From Amphiura filiformis (lineage: Eukaryota > Echinodermata > Ophiuroidea > Amphilepidida > Amphiuridae), in contig NC_092637.1 of assembly GCF_039555335.1 (NCBI RefSeq), forward strand, positions 37,491,026-37,555,025: a stretch of DNA of 64,000 bases, given 5' to 3'. Position 1 is the stretch's first letter; every line of letters starts with the position of its first letter. The notes below the pieces were generated by a model. That model searched no databases and had not been told where the DNA came from. It worked only from the letters and a program-made list of their open reading frames with translations. Shown piece after piece: positions 23,650 through 34,759 of this stretch. The position numbers and the translations under genes were made by a program.

Positions 23650-24560
23650 CATATTGTTTGTAATAAATGCCCCCCCCACAGTGTCATCGCCCCGATATCT
23701 TCATGGCAGAAATCGCCATGGTAGGTTGAATCCACCGCCACGCATAGCCATTTTATATCGACCTGTTTAATGGTTTTGTGTCGCATAAGAGCCGAAGGAC
23801 ATCTGACTAAGGCTACTGACAATAGCCCCGATTAGCCCGGTTACTGTCCTCGCTGTGTGTTAGTCAAGCATGGTACACCATAGGTCATATGGTTTTAGAC
23901 TACCTTCACGATTGGCCTATACACTGCGCTATATAATTCGGCACATATAAATCAAAATTATTGTCAGTTTTTGACTCAAGACGCAAGCTAGTATCTCAAA
24001 GTGCAAGGAACCACATCTGGTTTCTTTATACGAAATCATTTACGGGAGATATTCATCATTTTCAAACCCGGTATCCAAAGATTTATCGTCTGAATATCAA
24101 TCGTGCATAGCACATCCATGTGTATCGATCCTGTGTATTCATTTCAGTGTCTCTGTATAGTGTAATTATTAACCGGGCGATGTCGGTGTGCCCCCCCCCC
24201 TAAACACCCCTGTCCAATTTTTCTGTGAAAAATTGACAAAAATCAAACATTTCCATGCTATATCGTGTGAGTAAGCTTAAAACTGGCATCAGTCATGTCA
24301 GCCTTGTCAGTGACGATCGCCAAATTTATGCAGTCACAGGTGTAATTTTGATGAATTTACCACGAAAATGATATTTTCCATGGCGTTGCCATAATACTAT
24401 AATTAGTATAGCCGTAAACCCTTCCTTTCTACAGGAGCACCATCGGGAAATTTAACCCGATATTTAAGTTTTTTTCACTGACAATTCACCTTCAATAAAC
24501 GCCCCCCTTTTGGAAAAATGCAACGCCCCTGGAGCGTTTATTACAAACAATACGGCATAA
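23650..24560. repeat. dispersed repeat family C, copy 1
   Basis: The left edge TATTGTTTGTAATAAATGCC and right edge GCGTTTATTACAAACAATAC are inverted repeats. The interior (ATCGCCATGGTAGGTTGAAT, CTAAGGCTAC, GGCGATGTCGGTGTGC) is also found in order at 37737-38298. The boundaries resemble a bigger relative of family B. No transposase reading frame is visible. Confidence 0.55.
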
Positions 24561-24845
24561 GTCACTGAATGGGCTCTATCCCTAGTATATCAATAATTAT
24601 CTTGCAGTTAAGAAGTTGTGTCCTGATTCTGTTACCATGGTTGCCAATCCCTCTTTTCATGGTCTAGATTTTTTCACTTTTTGTTGTATATCCGAGTTGG
24701 CTTAATTCTATTTTGTGTGTATGGTTTGTATGTTCTGCATTTTTTGAAAAGTGCAATAAAGTGCCTGGTATTTATTCATATACATGTGTAGTGTAGTGTA
24801 CATGTCATGATTTTGGAGAATTATGATTTCTTATCAACAACTTAC

Positions 24846-25340
24846 ATTTTCTCTTTCGCTCCTTTGCTCTTCTTCACCGCAGGCTGTTCCATACGTTCTG
24901 CTTCCTCCCCCATCCCACCACCACCACCACCACCACCGCTGCCACCGCCAACATCGCCCATCATCCATGGATCTCCATTCCTCTCAAAGGAATCTCTCCC
25001 TATGATAAGCATGCATGATGTCAGCTTGACTTGTATGCGTTAGGGGCATACCCTGCATGCCCTGTGACATGTTGGGCATGCTAATGGGCGGTGATGCCGA
25101 CAGGTTGTGGGGTTGATGATGGTGCATATTGGGGGATATTGATGGGATGTTTGGTCCTTGCATTATAGGGGGCATGTTTGATGTCATGTGGGGTGGGGGC
25201 ATATTGGGCTGCATGGTGGAGAGGCTGACCGGGACAGGGTGGCCACCAGACATGCCAGCTGCATTGGACCACAAGATAGTCTGCTGTTGGTGGTCCTTGT
25301 GAAGCATTGGCGGTGGGTGACGAATGTCTGATGGAACATC
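24846..25340 (-). CDS. zinc-finger nuclear protein, exon 3 (Pro/Met/His and Gly-rich)
   Basis: Bounded by CTCTTTACAG (AG at 25341-25342) and GTAAGTTG (from 24845) on the minus strand. It encodes DVPSDIRHPPPMLHKD, then a low-complexity Pro/Met/His region (MPPPHMTSNMPPIM, MHHHQPHNLSASPPISMP). After a frame break near 24995-25000 come FERNGDPWMMGDVGGG, a GGT-repeat glycine run and EEAERMEQPAVKKSKGAKEK. The last frame joins exon 4 exactly (AT+T). In the first frame a TGA appears right after HRERFL, so one extra base, or two missing ones, separates the halves. A Pro/Gly-rich N-terminus of this kind is typical of transcriptional regulators; that role is inferred. Confidence 0.72.
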
Positions 25341-26279
25341 CTGTAAAGAGAATTATTAGAGTGGTGTTAATGGCAACGTATGCGCCTTTTTAATATCAGT
25401 ACAATTCAATTCTGTCTCATGTGGGAATCAAATATTGGGCTATTTCAGTTAATTCGATACAATCCCTATGGAAGACATGAGCCTTATTTCCTGGGGGAGT
25501 ATGGATTACAACTGGAATAGCTAAAAATGTGAGAATAGAGGGAAACCAAAGCATTATGTGCCAAAATATATACAGACAAAGTTTCATTTTAATTTAAATG
25601 ACGATTGATGAGTTTCTGGTCAAATTCGACACCTGCTAATGACCACAACTACAGTTCAATTCCATGTGTGTTTATCACTGAAAATGGTTACATGCACACA
25701 AATAGCCTGACAGTCACATAACTCCAATCTGCTTTGCACTGGCTGCTTCTTCTCACATACCACACTGTAAATGGACAAATACTGGTCACAGAGGCGTACC
25801 ATAAGGGGGGTTTGGAGCGGGGGTGGGGAGGGGGTGGTGTGGAGCAGGGGACATCTAAACTATGGAACTCTCAACTGAGGGGCTCCACAGTTGCGATTAA
25901 GACTCCACAGCTAGAATATATTATATTTGTATTCATACATACTCGCTATATAACAGCATGCGTGATTGGTCGATAGGCGGGCATAAACAACGCTTTATGC
26001 CCGGCGTTCCGATCATAAACAAGCCGCGAGAACTGATGGGCTCATGCGAGTAGGATATTACGCGTCTATGTTCATGAGCTATTTACGCAAAGCGCGAGTG
26101 ATGTACTGCGATGTTCGCGCGAGTCCAAGCACGATGGACTGAGCAAGAAAACGTTTTCTTACAATTAGCGATGGAGAAACTGTTAAAAAATGATAAGGAA
26201 CTGGTAGTTTTTAGTTTAAAATGATGGTATTTTTAGTTTTGGAGGGAAATAACAGCAAGCAGAATGTTGCGTATGTATG

Positions 26280-26392
26280 AACGGGGATCATTCATATATT
26301 TTCATGACTAAACGCTGTTTATGCCCTCGGGCTAAAGCCCTCGGGCATAAACAATCGTTTAGTCATGAAAATATATGAATGAACCCCTAATT
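26280..26392. mobile_element. hairpin element in intron 2 of the zinc-finger gene
   Basis: The arm GGGGATCATTCATATATTTT + CATGACTAAACG (from 26283) is answered by CGTTTAGTCATG + AAAATATATGAATGAACCCC (to 26392). The core is GCCCTCGGGC TAAA GCCCTCGGGC-like. Related GGGCATAAACAACG words occur at 25979-25993, so the element may extend left. Confidence 0.65.
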
Positions 26393-26453
26393 TATACATT
26401 CAAGTAAACCTCTATAGAGTGAATGCGGATACAAGCATCCCAAAGATACATAC

Positions 26454-26510
26454 CGTGTCTGATACGTGGACTGCCCTCCATGCTGTTTGTTCACGTTGAA
26501 CCTGATGAAG
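26454..26510 (-). CDS. zinc-finger nuclear protein, exon 2
   Basis: 57 bp (19 codons, phase 0): LHQVQREQTAWRAVHVSDT. Acceptor GTTATACAG, donor GTATGTATC on the minus strand. It joins in frame to RHH of exon 1 and DVPSD of exon 3. No known domain. Confidence 0.72.
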
Positions 26511-26646
26511 CTGTATAACAAGAAGAACACACAGTCAGACACAAGTTATTTCATGTTTAAATTACACAGTCATTGGATTAAAAGGCAGCTGCAGAAATTA
26601 TTCTGAACCGGGTTCTGAACTGAACCCATGGTACATGTACATTGTA

Positions 26647-27129
26647 TACGGTCCACAACTTACCCCTTATACTTTTTAGAGTAAGTCAAGAAATATTTTA
26701 CGAAATATAAAAATGTAAAACAATATGTATAGCCCTATTTGTTTTACACATGTTGACCAATTTATAGCGTCACACATCATTGCGTAATGATTAATTGTGT
26801 AAGAAAAGAGGCCGTTTGAAAAGTTGCACCTCAGTCCATAGCAGTCAGGATTTCTTCAGCAAACACATGAATAGACCTGGCCTACTGTATTGTTTGAGAG
26901 CTGACTCCTATGGACACAGATGCAACTTTTAACACTGTTTAAAATGGTCTCCTTTTTTACATAATGAACCATTGTGACTGAACGCAATGACGTGTGACGC
27001 TATAATTTGGTCCATATGTGTAAAACAAATACTGCTACCCATACCTTTTTACACATTTCCATTTTGTCAAATAATTTTCGATTTATTTTAAAAATTATTT
27101 AGGGGGGAACTTATAAGTTGTGGACCCTA
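26647..27129. mobile_element. inverted-repeat element in intron 1 of the zinc-finger gene
   Basis: GGTCCACAACTTACCCCTTA (26650) is answered by AACTTATAAGTTGTGGACCC (to about 27127). The inner words TTTATAGCGTCACAC and GTGTGACGCTATAA continue the stem, making a roughly 480-bp non-coding fold-back. Confidence 0.65.
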
Positions 27130-27266
27130 TATAGATCATTGTTAAGTTGTTAGACATCATTTTAGAGAAAGATGGAACATGACTTTGGATAGGGTGTATG
27201 AGATAACAAACATCAATGGATGGGGTCATGGTCGATCTTCTACTGCACAGACTATAGTTTACTTAC

Positions 27267-27346
27267 GTGATGCCTCAAATCCACTCCAGATACAGGGATT
27301 GAAGATGAGCCTAGTCTGCTACCTTCCATGGTTGCAAGCTTCAATT
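27267..27346 (-). CDS. zinc-finger nuclear protein, exon 1 of the CDS (start codon)
   Basis: Minus-strand exon between TATCTTACAG and GTAAGT. The first ATG (27327-27329) sits in the context ACCATGG, a near-ideal eukaryotic start. It encodes MEGSRLGSSSIPVSGVDLRH plus H, ending in phase 0. The 17 bases before the ATG are 5' UTR. Because the exon has an acceptor, at least one non-coding exon and the promoter lie further right. They were not located, and family B MITE copy 3 lies in that direction. Confidence 0.72.
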
Positions 27347-28168
27347 CTGTAAGATAAAAATCAAAGAAGTGCAAGGATCAATGAGCTCTAAAACAGGTTC
27401 TCAACAGATAGCCAGCAGGCCAAATTCCATCCAACAACCACTGAAATTTTGGCCCAAGTGACCAATTACTGAAGTTTTCGCGTAACACAAGGTCATGTGT
27501 CTTATGGTGGGACCCCAAAATACCTGGTGACGTTACATTTTTCTCTCCTCTTTCTGATTTAACTTGTTGTCACAGGGCTATTCTTGGTCCAATTGCATCA
27601 AGTTTGGGCTCATTATATACAGCCTGATTATTCTACTTTTCAAATATGTTTCTCAATTTGGAATGGCAATTTTTTTAATTGGTGAAAAATACCAAAATGT
27701 TCACGAGGATAAACCCGGTGGATAAGCGGTAGTGGATAAGCGGTAGTGGAGTATGTGCATTCTCTATGGGAGACATATGGCATCTTTTTTAATTTTAAAT
27801 TATATCATTGCCAAATTGTGTGCTATACTTGCAAATCATACCTCAAATGAAAGCTTGATCATTCATTATTCTTATTCAGCTATTAATTTTATCTAATCAT
27901 GTTTACAAGTATTCACTGAGAACCGCAAGTCACAAGAAGTTCAATTTTTTCCTATTCACTTACACACAAATGCTTAGATTTTTAGCCACAACATGCGTTT
28001 TGGCTTTCAATTGTTGTATCTTGAGAATTATACACCCTAAGAGAGGAAAAGTATACATTTTTGGAAAGCATTTTACCCCAGGAATCCATATGCAGTTAAA
28101 ATAAATGTAGGATAAACTTTAAAGAAAATATTTCATGTAATCAACATTTTTGTGCGAAGTTACATATA

Positions 28169-28511
28169 CCGTATTTCGTCAAATAGTCGCCCCCCTCAAA
28201 TAAACGCCCACACCACTTTTTTCAACCAAGATGTTTCAAAAATGCCGATATTTCCATGCTATCTTGTGTAGTAAGCTTACCAAGTTGCGCACATGGTCGA
28301 TAATAGTGTCAATAATTGGCGAAAATCTGGTTCAGAAACCCGGAAGTGAGCCAGAAGTCAGTGTTTCTAGTTCATAGTTCGTCATTTTAGCGTGTGTTTT
28401 TACTTTACCTAATGATTTTAACGGGAATTATCGTTCTAAAATTGACCTTGAATAAACGCCCCCCTTGGGAAAATGTAACGCCCCCGGGGGCGTTTATTTG
28501 ACGAAATATGG
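28169..28511. mobile_element. family B MITE, copy 3
   Basis: Starts CCGTATTTCGTCAAATAGTC, ends TTTGACGAAATATGG and is TA-flanked. It shares the body of copies 1 and 2. It lies upstream of the zinc-finger start codon, in the presumed 5' region of that gene. Confidence 0.75.
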
Positions 28512-29121
28512 TATTTTCACACCCTGTATCACCACTTTGGTCAATCATAACATAGCAAAAGTATACATTTTATTTAAGCTCATAGTGTTGCTTGCCACAA
28601 AATAAGACTACATTCTATATCAGCAGCAAATGCAATAAATTATCAATTTACTAGTAAAATTAGGTTTTTTTCATGATATCACCTTAAATATCTTTTCTTA
28701 CGCACCCTGTATACCAACTTCATTTTTGCATAGTTGGATTCCTTGAAACATAAGCTTTCCAAAAATGTAGTTTTGTTGGTGTGAGATGTATAGTTTTAGA
28801 CATGTAACAATTTAACTGAAAAGGAGGACAAATGATCAAAATCAGTGTTTGTAATGCAAATGTGCCCCACCATATGACACATGCCCACAAGCGCTCATTT
28901 TGACGGTAATTTACGCTAGCGTATCATGCAATTTCAAGCGTGATTGATATCGTTTTACTGCGTGACGCAATTCTGCATTTATGGCGAATTTCTCGAAAAA
29001 CGTGATGTATTTTACCCCGTAATTTCCCTCATTACTCAAAGATTTGCCCTCTTAAAAGGGCATTTCGTGATCCACAGCAAAAGTTGAGATTTTTATATCA
29101 CTGGATTGGTTTAAATGCTAC

Positions 29122-30110
29122 ATGCAAAATCGCAGCAGTCGCGGTAGCATTAATGAAACTTTATCTGAAGAAGTCAAACTTGAATGTGGAACACCCCAAG
29201 GATCCATCATGGGGCCTCTTCAATTTACTACGTATATCCAACCTATTGGTAACATCATTCGAAAGCACAATTTATTTTTTCACATTTATGCCGACGACAC
29301 CCAGATATACTGTGCTTATGATCCAAAGAAACCGGGTGAAAACATCTCTGCTATTCATAGTCTTCAAGCTTGTATACAGGAAATTAGTTGCTGGATGAAA
29401 TTAAACAAATTAAAGTTAAATATGGACAAAACTGAATTCATTTTATTTGGTTCATCACATAATATCAGAACACACTCTACCGATCATCTGACAGTTGGAA
29501 ATTCTATTGTAATGCCATCTACATCTGTTCGCAATCTAGGTGTTCACCTGGACTCAACATTATCAATGAATACTCATGTCTCTCATTTGTGTAAAACTCT
29601 GATTTTTCAACTAAGGAACATTTCACGCATTAGGAGGTATTTAGATAATGACTCATGTAATCACATTGTTCGTGCACTTGTTACATCTCGCCTGGACTAT
29701 GGCAACTCACTTTTAACTGGAACTACAGAAACCAATCTTAACAAGCTTCAACGCATCCAAAATCGGGCCGTCCGTCTTATTTGTGGTTTAAAGCGTCGTG
29801 ATCATATTTCTCCTCATCTTACTGAGCTTCACGATCATATTTCAGTGTGTACATGGGTTAGCTCCAACTTATTTGCAGGATTATGTTCACCTTTATTCAT
29901 CTGTTAACACCAGACATCATTTGCTTCGTTCTTCTCTTGATAAAACCAGACTTCACATTCCCTATACAAATCGCTGCCTAGGGGATCAGGCTTTCCATGT
30001 TGCTGGCCCACGGATATGGAATACTCTTCCACAGCATATCCGTGAGGCCCCCACCCTAATAATATTGTTTTTGTTTATATTCCTTTGCATGTTTATTGTA
30101 GCGTAAGACT
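29122..30110 (+). pseudogene. CR1/L2-like LINE reverse transcriptase, 5'-truncated
   Basis: The reading starts inside the RT palm: ECGTPQGSIMGPLQFTTYIQ, then HIYADDTQIYCAYD with the catalytic YADD, then LNKLKLNMDKTEFILFGSS, RNLGVHLDSTLSMNTHVSHL, TSRLDYGNSLL and LNKLQRIQNRAVRLICGL. Near 29840 part of the usual LHWLP block is missing and the frame changes. The second frame continues QCVHGLAPTYLQDYVHLYSS to GDQAFHVAGPRIWNTLPQHI. No endonuclease domain remains. The 3' UTR was split by the Penelope element and resumes at 32840 with GCGCTTTGATATTTCACGAT, ending in a (TGTA)n tail near 32896. A dead copy. Confidence 0.85.
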
Positions 30111-30156
30111 ATTGTAGCTTAAGACTATTGTAATGCATGCCCAGCGGGTCAGTTGC

Positions 30157-30190
30157 CTGATGAAGTCTGATGGTTTCAGACGCAACGTAG
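30157..30190 (+). ncRNA. hammerhead-ribozyme-like core in the left Penelope repeat
   Basis: CTGATGA (30157-30163) is followed by a 5-bp stem II, GTCTG (30165-30169) with CAGAC (30177-30181), and then GCAAC. Penelope terminal repeats are known to carry hammerhead ribozymes, in which the second box reads GAAA; here it is GCAA. The copy in the right repeat (about 32741-32774) has the same change. It is therefore hammerhead-like in layout and probably inactive. Confidence 0.45.
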
Positions 30191-30576
30191 CAAGTTGCAA
30201 AAAATGTAAGTTCCAGTATTTGATTTAATTCAAAACTTTGTGATTTTAACGACTGGATGACTGAGAATATTCACTATTTTGTCAAGAACAATTTCGGGCA
30301 GGATTGCCTACAAGAAGTAAGAACTTATGAGAAGATTTGCTAGAAAGATCGCAAATTACCGCAACCATTTGAGATTCAATTTACGTTGTTTACATGAGCA
30401 TATAACACCACGTAGCATCAAGCTCAAAAGTAATGTTAGCGCCACAAAGCTGATCAGATTCTAAGAAACGCTGAAAGGAAACTTTTAAATGAGAGAGTTA
30501 GACAGGTAAATTTCACGATTGATGTTTTGAAACAAAAACAAGACCAGTCATCACAGAAACTTTCGCTTCGTACCAA

Positions 30577-31698
30577 GTGACGCTTTACGACAGAGTTGCC
30601 GAATTCACCACCCATGCGCAATTAGCACAACATCGGAAGGTGAAAGGTCGCCATCTTGAAAAATTCCAAAAGTTGAGAAGTTCGCGAGCGGATTTGGACA
30701 AGAATTGGAGGAATAGCGGCGACTCTGGACTCGGTTCTAACTCAGAAAAATGGGTGAAAAACATCTCCGATCGCGATTTAACGAAGAATGAAGTCAGTGT
30801 TCTCGCCAAAGGTTTAAATTACGCCGTCAGACGGAGAGCGTGCGGTTGCTGAATTCGTCACCGTTACTGAATCTGCCGTGTCGCTAGCTGTTTAAATCCA
30901 TCAGACGCCGAAACACTTCGTCATAAGATCTGTGAAACGCTATGTAACACTGAACTACCTCAATCAAACATCACCAAGGATGAGAGGAAGGCTCTGTCGG
31001 AATTAACTAAGGATGAAAACATCGCCATAGTCCCGGCAGACAAAGGCAAGTGTGTAGTGGTGTTGAACAAGTGTGACTATGATGACAAGTGCAATGATCT
31101 GCTAAAAGACGAAAAAACATACAAGCGAGTAGGATATAATCCAACAAGTGGTTACAGGAAAAAGGTAACTGAGTTTACTACTAAGATCCTTACTGAGAAA
31201 ACCATCAACATCGATGACAAGAGACAGTTAGATCCCCCCTCTGAGCCAGCGGTACCTGCGTTTTATGGACTCCCGAAAATTCACAAGCCAGAACCAATAC
31301 CTGTAAGGCCCATTGTGAGTAGCATCGGATCTGTAACTTATAATCTCGCAAAGTACGCGGCTAAAATCTTAGGCCCCCTTGTTGGACAATCTCCGCACCA
31401 CATCAAAAACACTCAAGAGTTTGTAAACCGAATTAAGAATATCACTTTAAGCGAAGGCGAAACAATAACATCGTATGACGTTACCGCTTTGTTCACATGT
31501 ATTCCACCAGACTTTGCGCTGAAAGTTGTAAAAGAGTGTTTGAACAATGATACCACCTTGAGTGAACGGACAAACCTGAATGTTGATCAAATCGTGGAAC
31601 TCGTAAGCATCTGTTTGAATACCACCTATTTCTCATACCAAGGCAAATTTTACAAACAACAACATGGAGTTGCGATGGGATCCCCGTTAGCCCGATAG
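30577..31698 (+). pseudogene. Penelope-like ORF, N-terminal part and RT fingers/palm
   Basis: 30577-30852 encodes the N-terminal region (HLEKFQKLRSS, KWVKNISDRDLTKNEVSVLA and KGLNYAV). The frame breaks near 30835 and again before 30900. It then runs on with PSDAETLRHKICETL, DENIAIVPADKGKCVVVLNK, and the Penelope RT hallmarks PAFYGLPKIHKPEPIPVRPI, ITSYDVTALFTCIPP and QHGVAMGSPL. A stop at 31696-31698 comes from a frameshift around 31690. The KxHK and SYDVxxLFT motifs separate this RT from LINE RTs. Host-type genes are not an alternative. Confidence 0.85.
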
Positions 31699-32754
31699 TT
31701 GTTAACCTGTGTATGGAAAGTGTCAAGCAACAAGCCTTGCAATCATACTCGGGTGGTAAGCCTAGACTCTGGTTACGCTTTTGTCGATGATACCTTCGTG
31801 ATCATTGAGCGCACCGAATTAGAAGGTTTCTTTCAACACATCAATAAGCTAGACGACAACATCAAATTTACCCAGGAAAGGTGTAAAGACAACACGCTAG
31901 CTTTCTTAGACTGCCTGATTAGTGTGAAGAACGATGGTTCGCTAACTTCAAATGTTTACAGAAAACCCACGCACACTGATCATTACTTACAATTTGGATC
32001 ACATCACCCATTGATACACAAGTTGGGAGTAATAAGAACTTTACAATACAGAGCGGATACCATCATAAGCGAGAATGAACTTATCCCAGAGGAGAAAGAC
32101 CACATCAAAGAATCGCTGAAGAACTGCGGTTATCCGAACTGGGCTTTTCTAAAAGCCAACAAGAGCAGGAAAGACCAAAAACAGCCTGATGGTGGTGGTC
32201 AACCTAACAAAGCCCGCGTCACAATCCCATATATAGCTGGACTGTCAGAACGTGTAAAGAAACACCTCAAAGCTTTTGGGATTTCCTCGTCGTTTAAGCC
32301 AAATAACACCCTTCGTGGCAAGCTCGTTCAAGTTAAGGACAAACAATCAAAAGAAAAACGCTCAAACTTAGTGTATGGATTAGTGTGCGGTGACGCTGAT
32401 TGTTCTGCCGCCTATGTTGGCGAAACAAAGCAAGCCTTGAAAGCTAGACTCAATCAACATAGGAGGCCCAGTTCAAACGAGGCCCAGAACTCCGCCGTGT
32501 ACCTTCACCTTAAAGACACTGGTCATAATATTGACACCGAGGACGCAGTGATTCTCGATAAGGAGGAACAGTGGCATAGGAGAGGTATCAAGGAAGCCAT
32601 CTGGGAGAGAGTAGAGCAGCCGTCACTTAACAAGAAAGGGGGACTGAGACACAACTTATCTCACGCATGGGACCGGGCCATCAAGACGCGATCCCTAGCC
32701 GTCTCAAAGTGTCACATGACCAGCCCAGCGGGTCAGTTGCCTGATGAAGTCTGA
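31699..32754 (+). pseudogene. Penelope-like ORF, RT catalytic end and GIY-YIG endonuclease
   Basis: About 25 residues in, FVDDTFVIIERTEL carries the catalytic DD of the RT. It is followed by FTQERCKDNTLAFLDCLISV and NVYRKPTHTDHYLQFGSHHP, all typical of Penelope. Near residues 225-260, LVYGLVCGDADCSAAYVGET + KQALKARLNQHRR is the GIY-YIG nuclease core (GLVC..C..YVGET, Arg and His after). VEQPSLNKKGGLRHNLSHAW precedes the stop at 32752-32754. The first 20 or so residues are out of the original frame, because a second frameshift near 31775 restores the RT frame. Confidence 0.87.
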
Positions 32755-32896
32755 TGGTTTCAGACGCAACGTAGCAAGTTGCAAAAAATGTAAGTTCCAG
32801 TATTTGATTTAATTCAAAACTTTGTGACTATTGTAATGCGCTTTGATATTTCACGATAAGGCGCAATATAAATTCTTTTATGTATGTATGTATGTA

Positions 32897-34759
32897 TACG
32901 GTCATTTTCACGGTAAAGGGTGTAACTTTGGATTTTTAACATTTTAATCCATAGTGTTCTAATAAAGCCACAGAAATCCATGATTTTTGGCCACATAAGT
33001 CATCTAGTTAGCAGCTACCTTGGGTAGCATAATCAGCTTTAGGAGTTACTGCGTTCAGTTTTAGCAGACTTAAATGTACTTAATATTGCCATTTTGAAAA
33101 ACTATAAAAACAGTAACATTTTTGTAAAACCCTGTGTTTTCTTCAGTTAGTTCATGGATTATTTTTCTTATCCTGAAAGTACAGTCATATGTTCAGTAAA
33201 CACTGCCACATTAGATTTAATTGTGAACAGCCCTGTATTTTTGAGAACCGGACTTCGATATTTGTCGTTTCGGAGGCTTCATTTTCCGTTAACAATTGTT
33301 AACAAACTTTGTAGGTGTAGCTTTGGTTCATAATTCTTGGTTATTTCTTCACTTCTTCTTGATTCATAACAGTTGTTATCTTAACTTGAAATGGGCAACA
33401 AAAATTAGTCGATTTGCAAGCTTTTAAAATTTTTATAAAATCTTGACTTCAAAGAGCCGTTTTTCCGTTAACTTTTTGAAGCCTCCGAAACAAACTGTTC
33501 AGCAAGCTTGTGCAAATATAAATAAAAGAGCTCATCCAATCTATTTATCAAAATGTAGCAAAGTAGATCCTCAAGTCACATGTTTTTAAATCGTGGAGAT
33601 ATATATCACCGTTTGAAAATGGGACCCAATACAAACTTTCCGTTAACAATTGAAGCCTCCGAAACAAATGAAGCCTCCGAAACAACAATAAGATTAATTA
33701 TCATCTATGCATATCTAAATTGGTGTGTTTCATACTGATATCTGCATTGTAATTATTACTTGATATGTGCAGAATGTCATAAATTTAAAAAAATTTGACA
33801 TTATGGTTAATGTTTGAAAAATATACTGATACTCAAAAAGCCTGTTTCGGAGGCTTCACATGCAAAAAACACCATACTTAACAAATGGGTGAAAAAATTA
33901 ACATGTGATAAATCTACAATATCTGCCGCATAGAATCATTGATTCAATATACACAAGAAAATAACAGCTTAGATGATCCCAACACTATTGTTTTCAAAAA
34001 AACTACTTCTGCAATGTTTAACAATTGTTAACATGAAGCCTCCAAACAAAAAAATGACTTGCTGTGATAATTTAATTTTTTTCTTTTCTGAAATTCAATA
34101 CTTAGAAGCAAAGCATGAAAATTGGTAATTGTGATATTTTTTACCTATTTTTTTTATGTCAACTTGTAGTGGTTAGCCAAATATTTTACTTTTATGATCA
34201 CCTGTGTTGTTAACTGAAGCCTCCGAAACACAAATCGCTTGAATTGCCAATTCTAAAAAATACCTCCAATTTCTGTGAAACTTGGCTGGGAGGTTCCTTT
34301 CATCAAGTAGTATTTGTACATGAAGTTAGACATTCAAATTATTTTAGGAACCCAATTAAAACTTAAAAAATATGTTTAAGGTTTGGAAATTTCCATTGTA
34401 AATGACACTTGATGTTAAAAATGTTCAAAACTGCAATTACAAACATAGCAAAACATGGTATAAAATTTAACTTATATCTGTTGACTTACTTTGGAATGGG
34501 ATTTCACATGTATTCCAGCTTTCATGTCATAATTTTCTGAGGTTATATAAAATACATTTTTTCTTAGATTTTAACCAAAATGTTATGGAAATGTCAAATT
34601 TTTTATTAGAAATCAAAAGGTTTAAGCCTTGAAACATTATTTTACTGGAATTTAAGTTGCTTCTATGCATGATTTCAGTAAACAGAAACATATTTAAGTG
34701 GTTTGAAATTTTGACCCAAAAAATCAAAAGTTACACCCTTTACTGTGAAAATGACCATA
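32897..34759. mobile_element. 1.86-kb inverted-repeat element with an iterated GAAGCCTCCGAAAC motif
   Basis: Ends TACGGTCATTTTCACGGTAA + AGGGTGTAAC and GTTACACCCT + TTACTGTGAAAATGACCATA are inverted repeats of about 35 bp, with TA at both edges. No transposase frame is present. Inside, the 14-bp motif GAAGCCTCCGAAAC occurs at 33478, 33652, 33670 and 34216 (+) and at 33267 and 33844 (reverse), with a one-base-shorter form at 34035. It is often preceded by TTTCCGTTAACAATTG. Insertion was into the (TGTA)n tail of the CR1-like LINE. Confidence 0.65.

Larger units (their letters stand above)
30137..32826 (+). mobile_element. Penelope-like element with terminal direct repeats and target duplication
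   Basis: 2690 bp. The element carries 105-bp direct repeats at 30139-30243 and 32723-32827, identical as far as I can compare by eye (from GCCCAGCGGGTCAGTTGCCT to AAAACTTTGTGA). Between them lie an RT and a GIY-YIG endonuclease in the order typical of Penelope-like elements. The 13-bp target duplication ACTATTGTAATGC flanks it (30124-30136 and 32827-32839; the first base overlaps the repeat). It sits inside the 3' UTR of the CR1-like LINE. The coding part is broken by at least four frame changes, so it is not autonomous. Confidence 0.88.
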
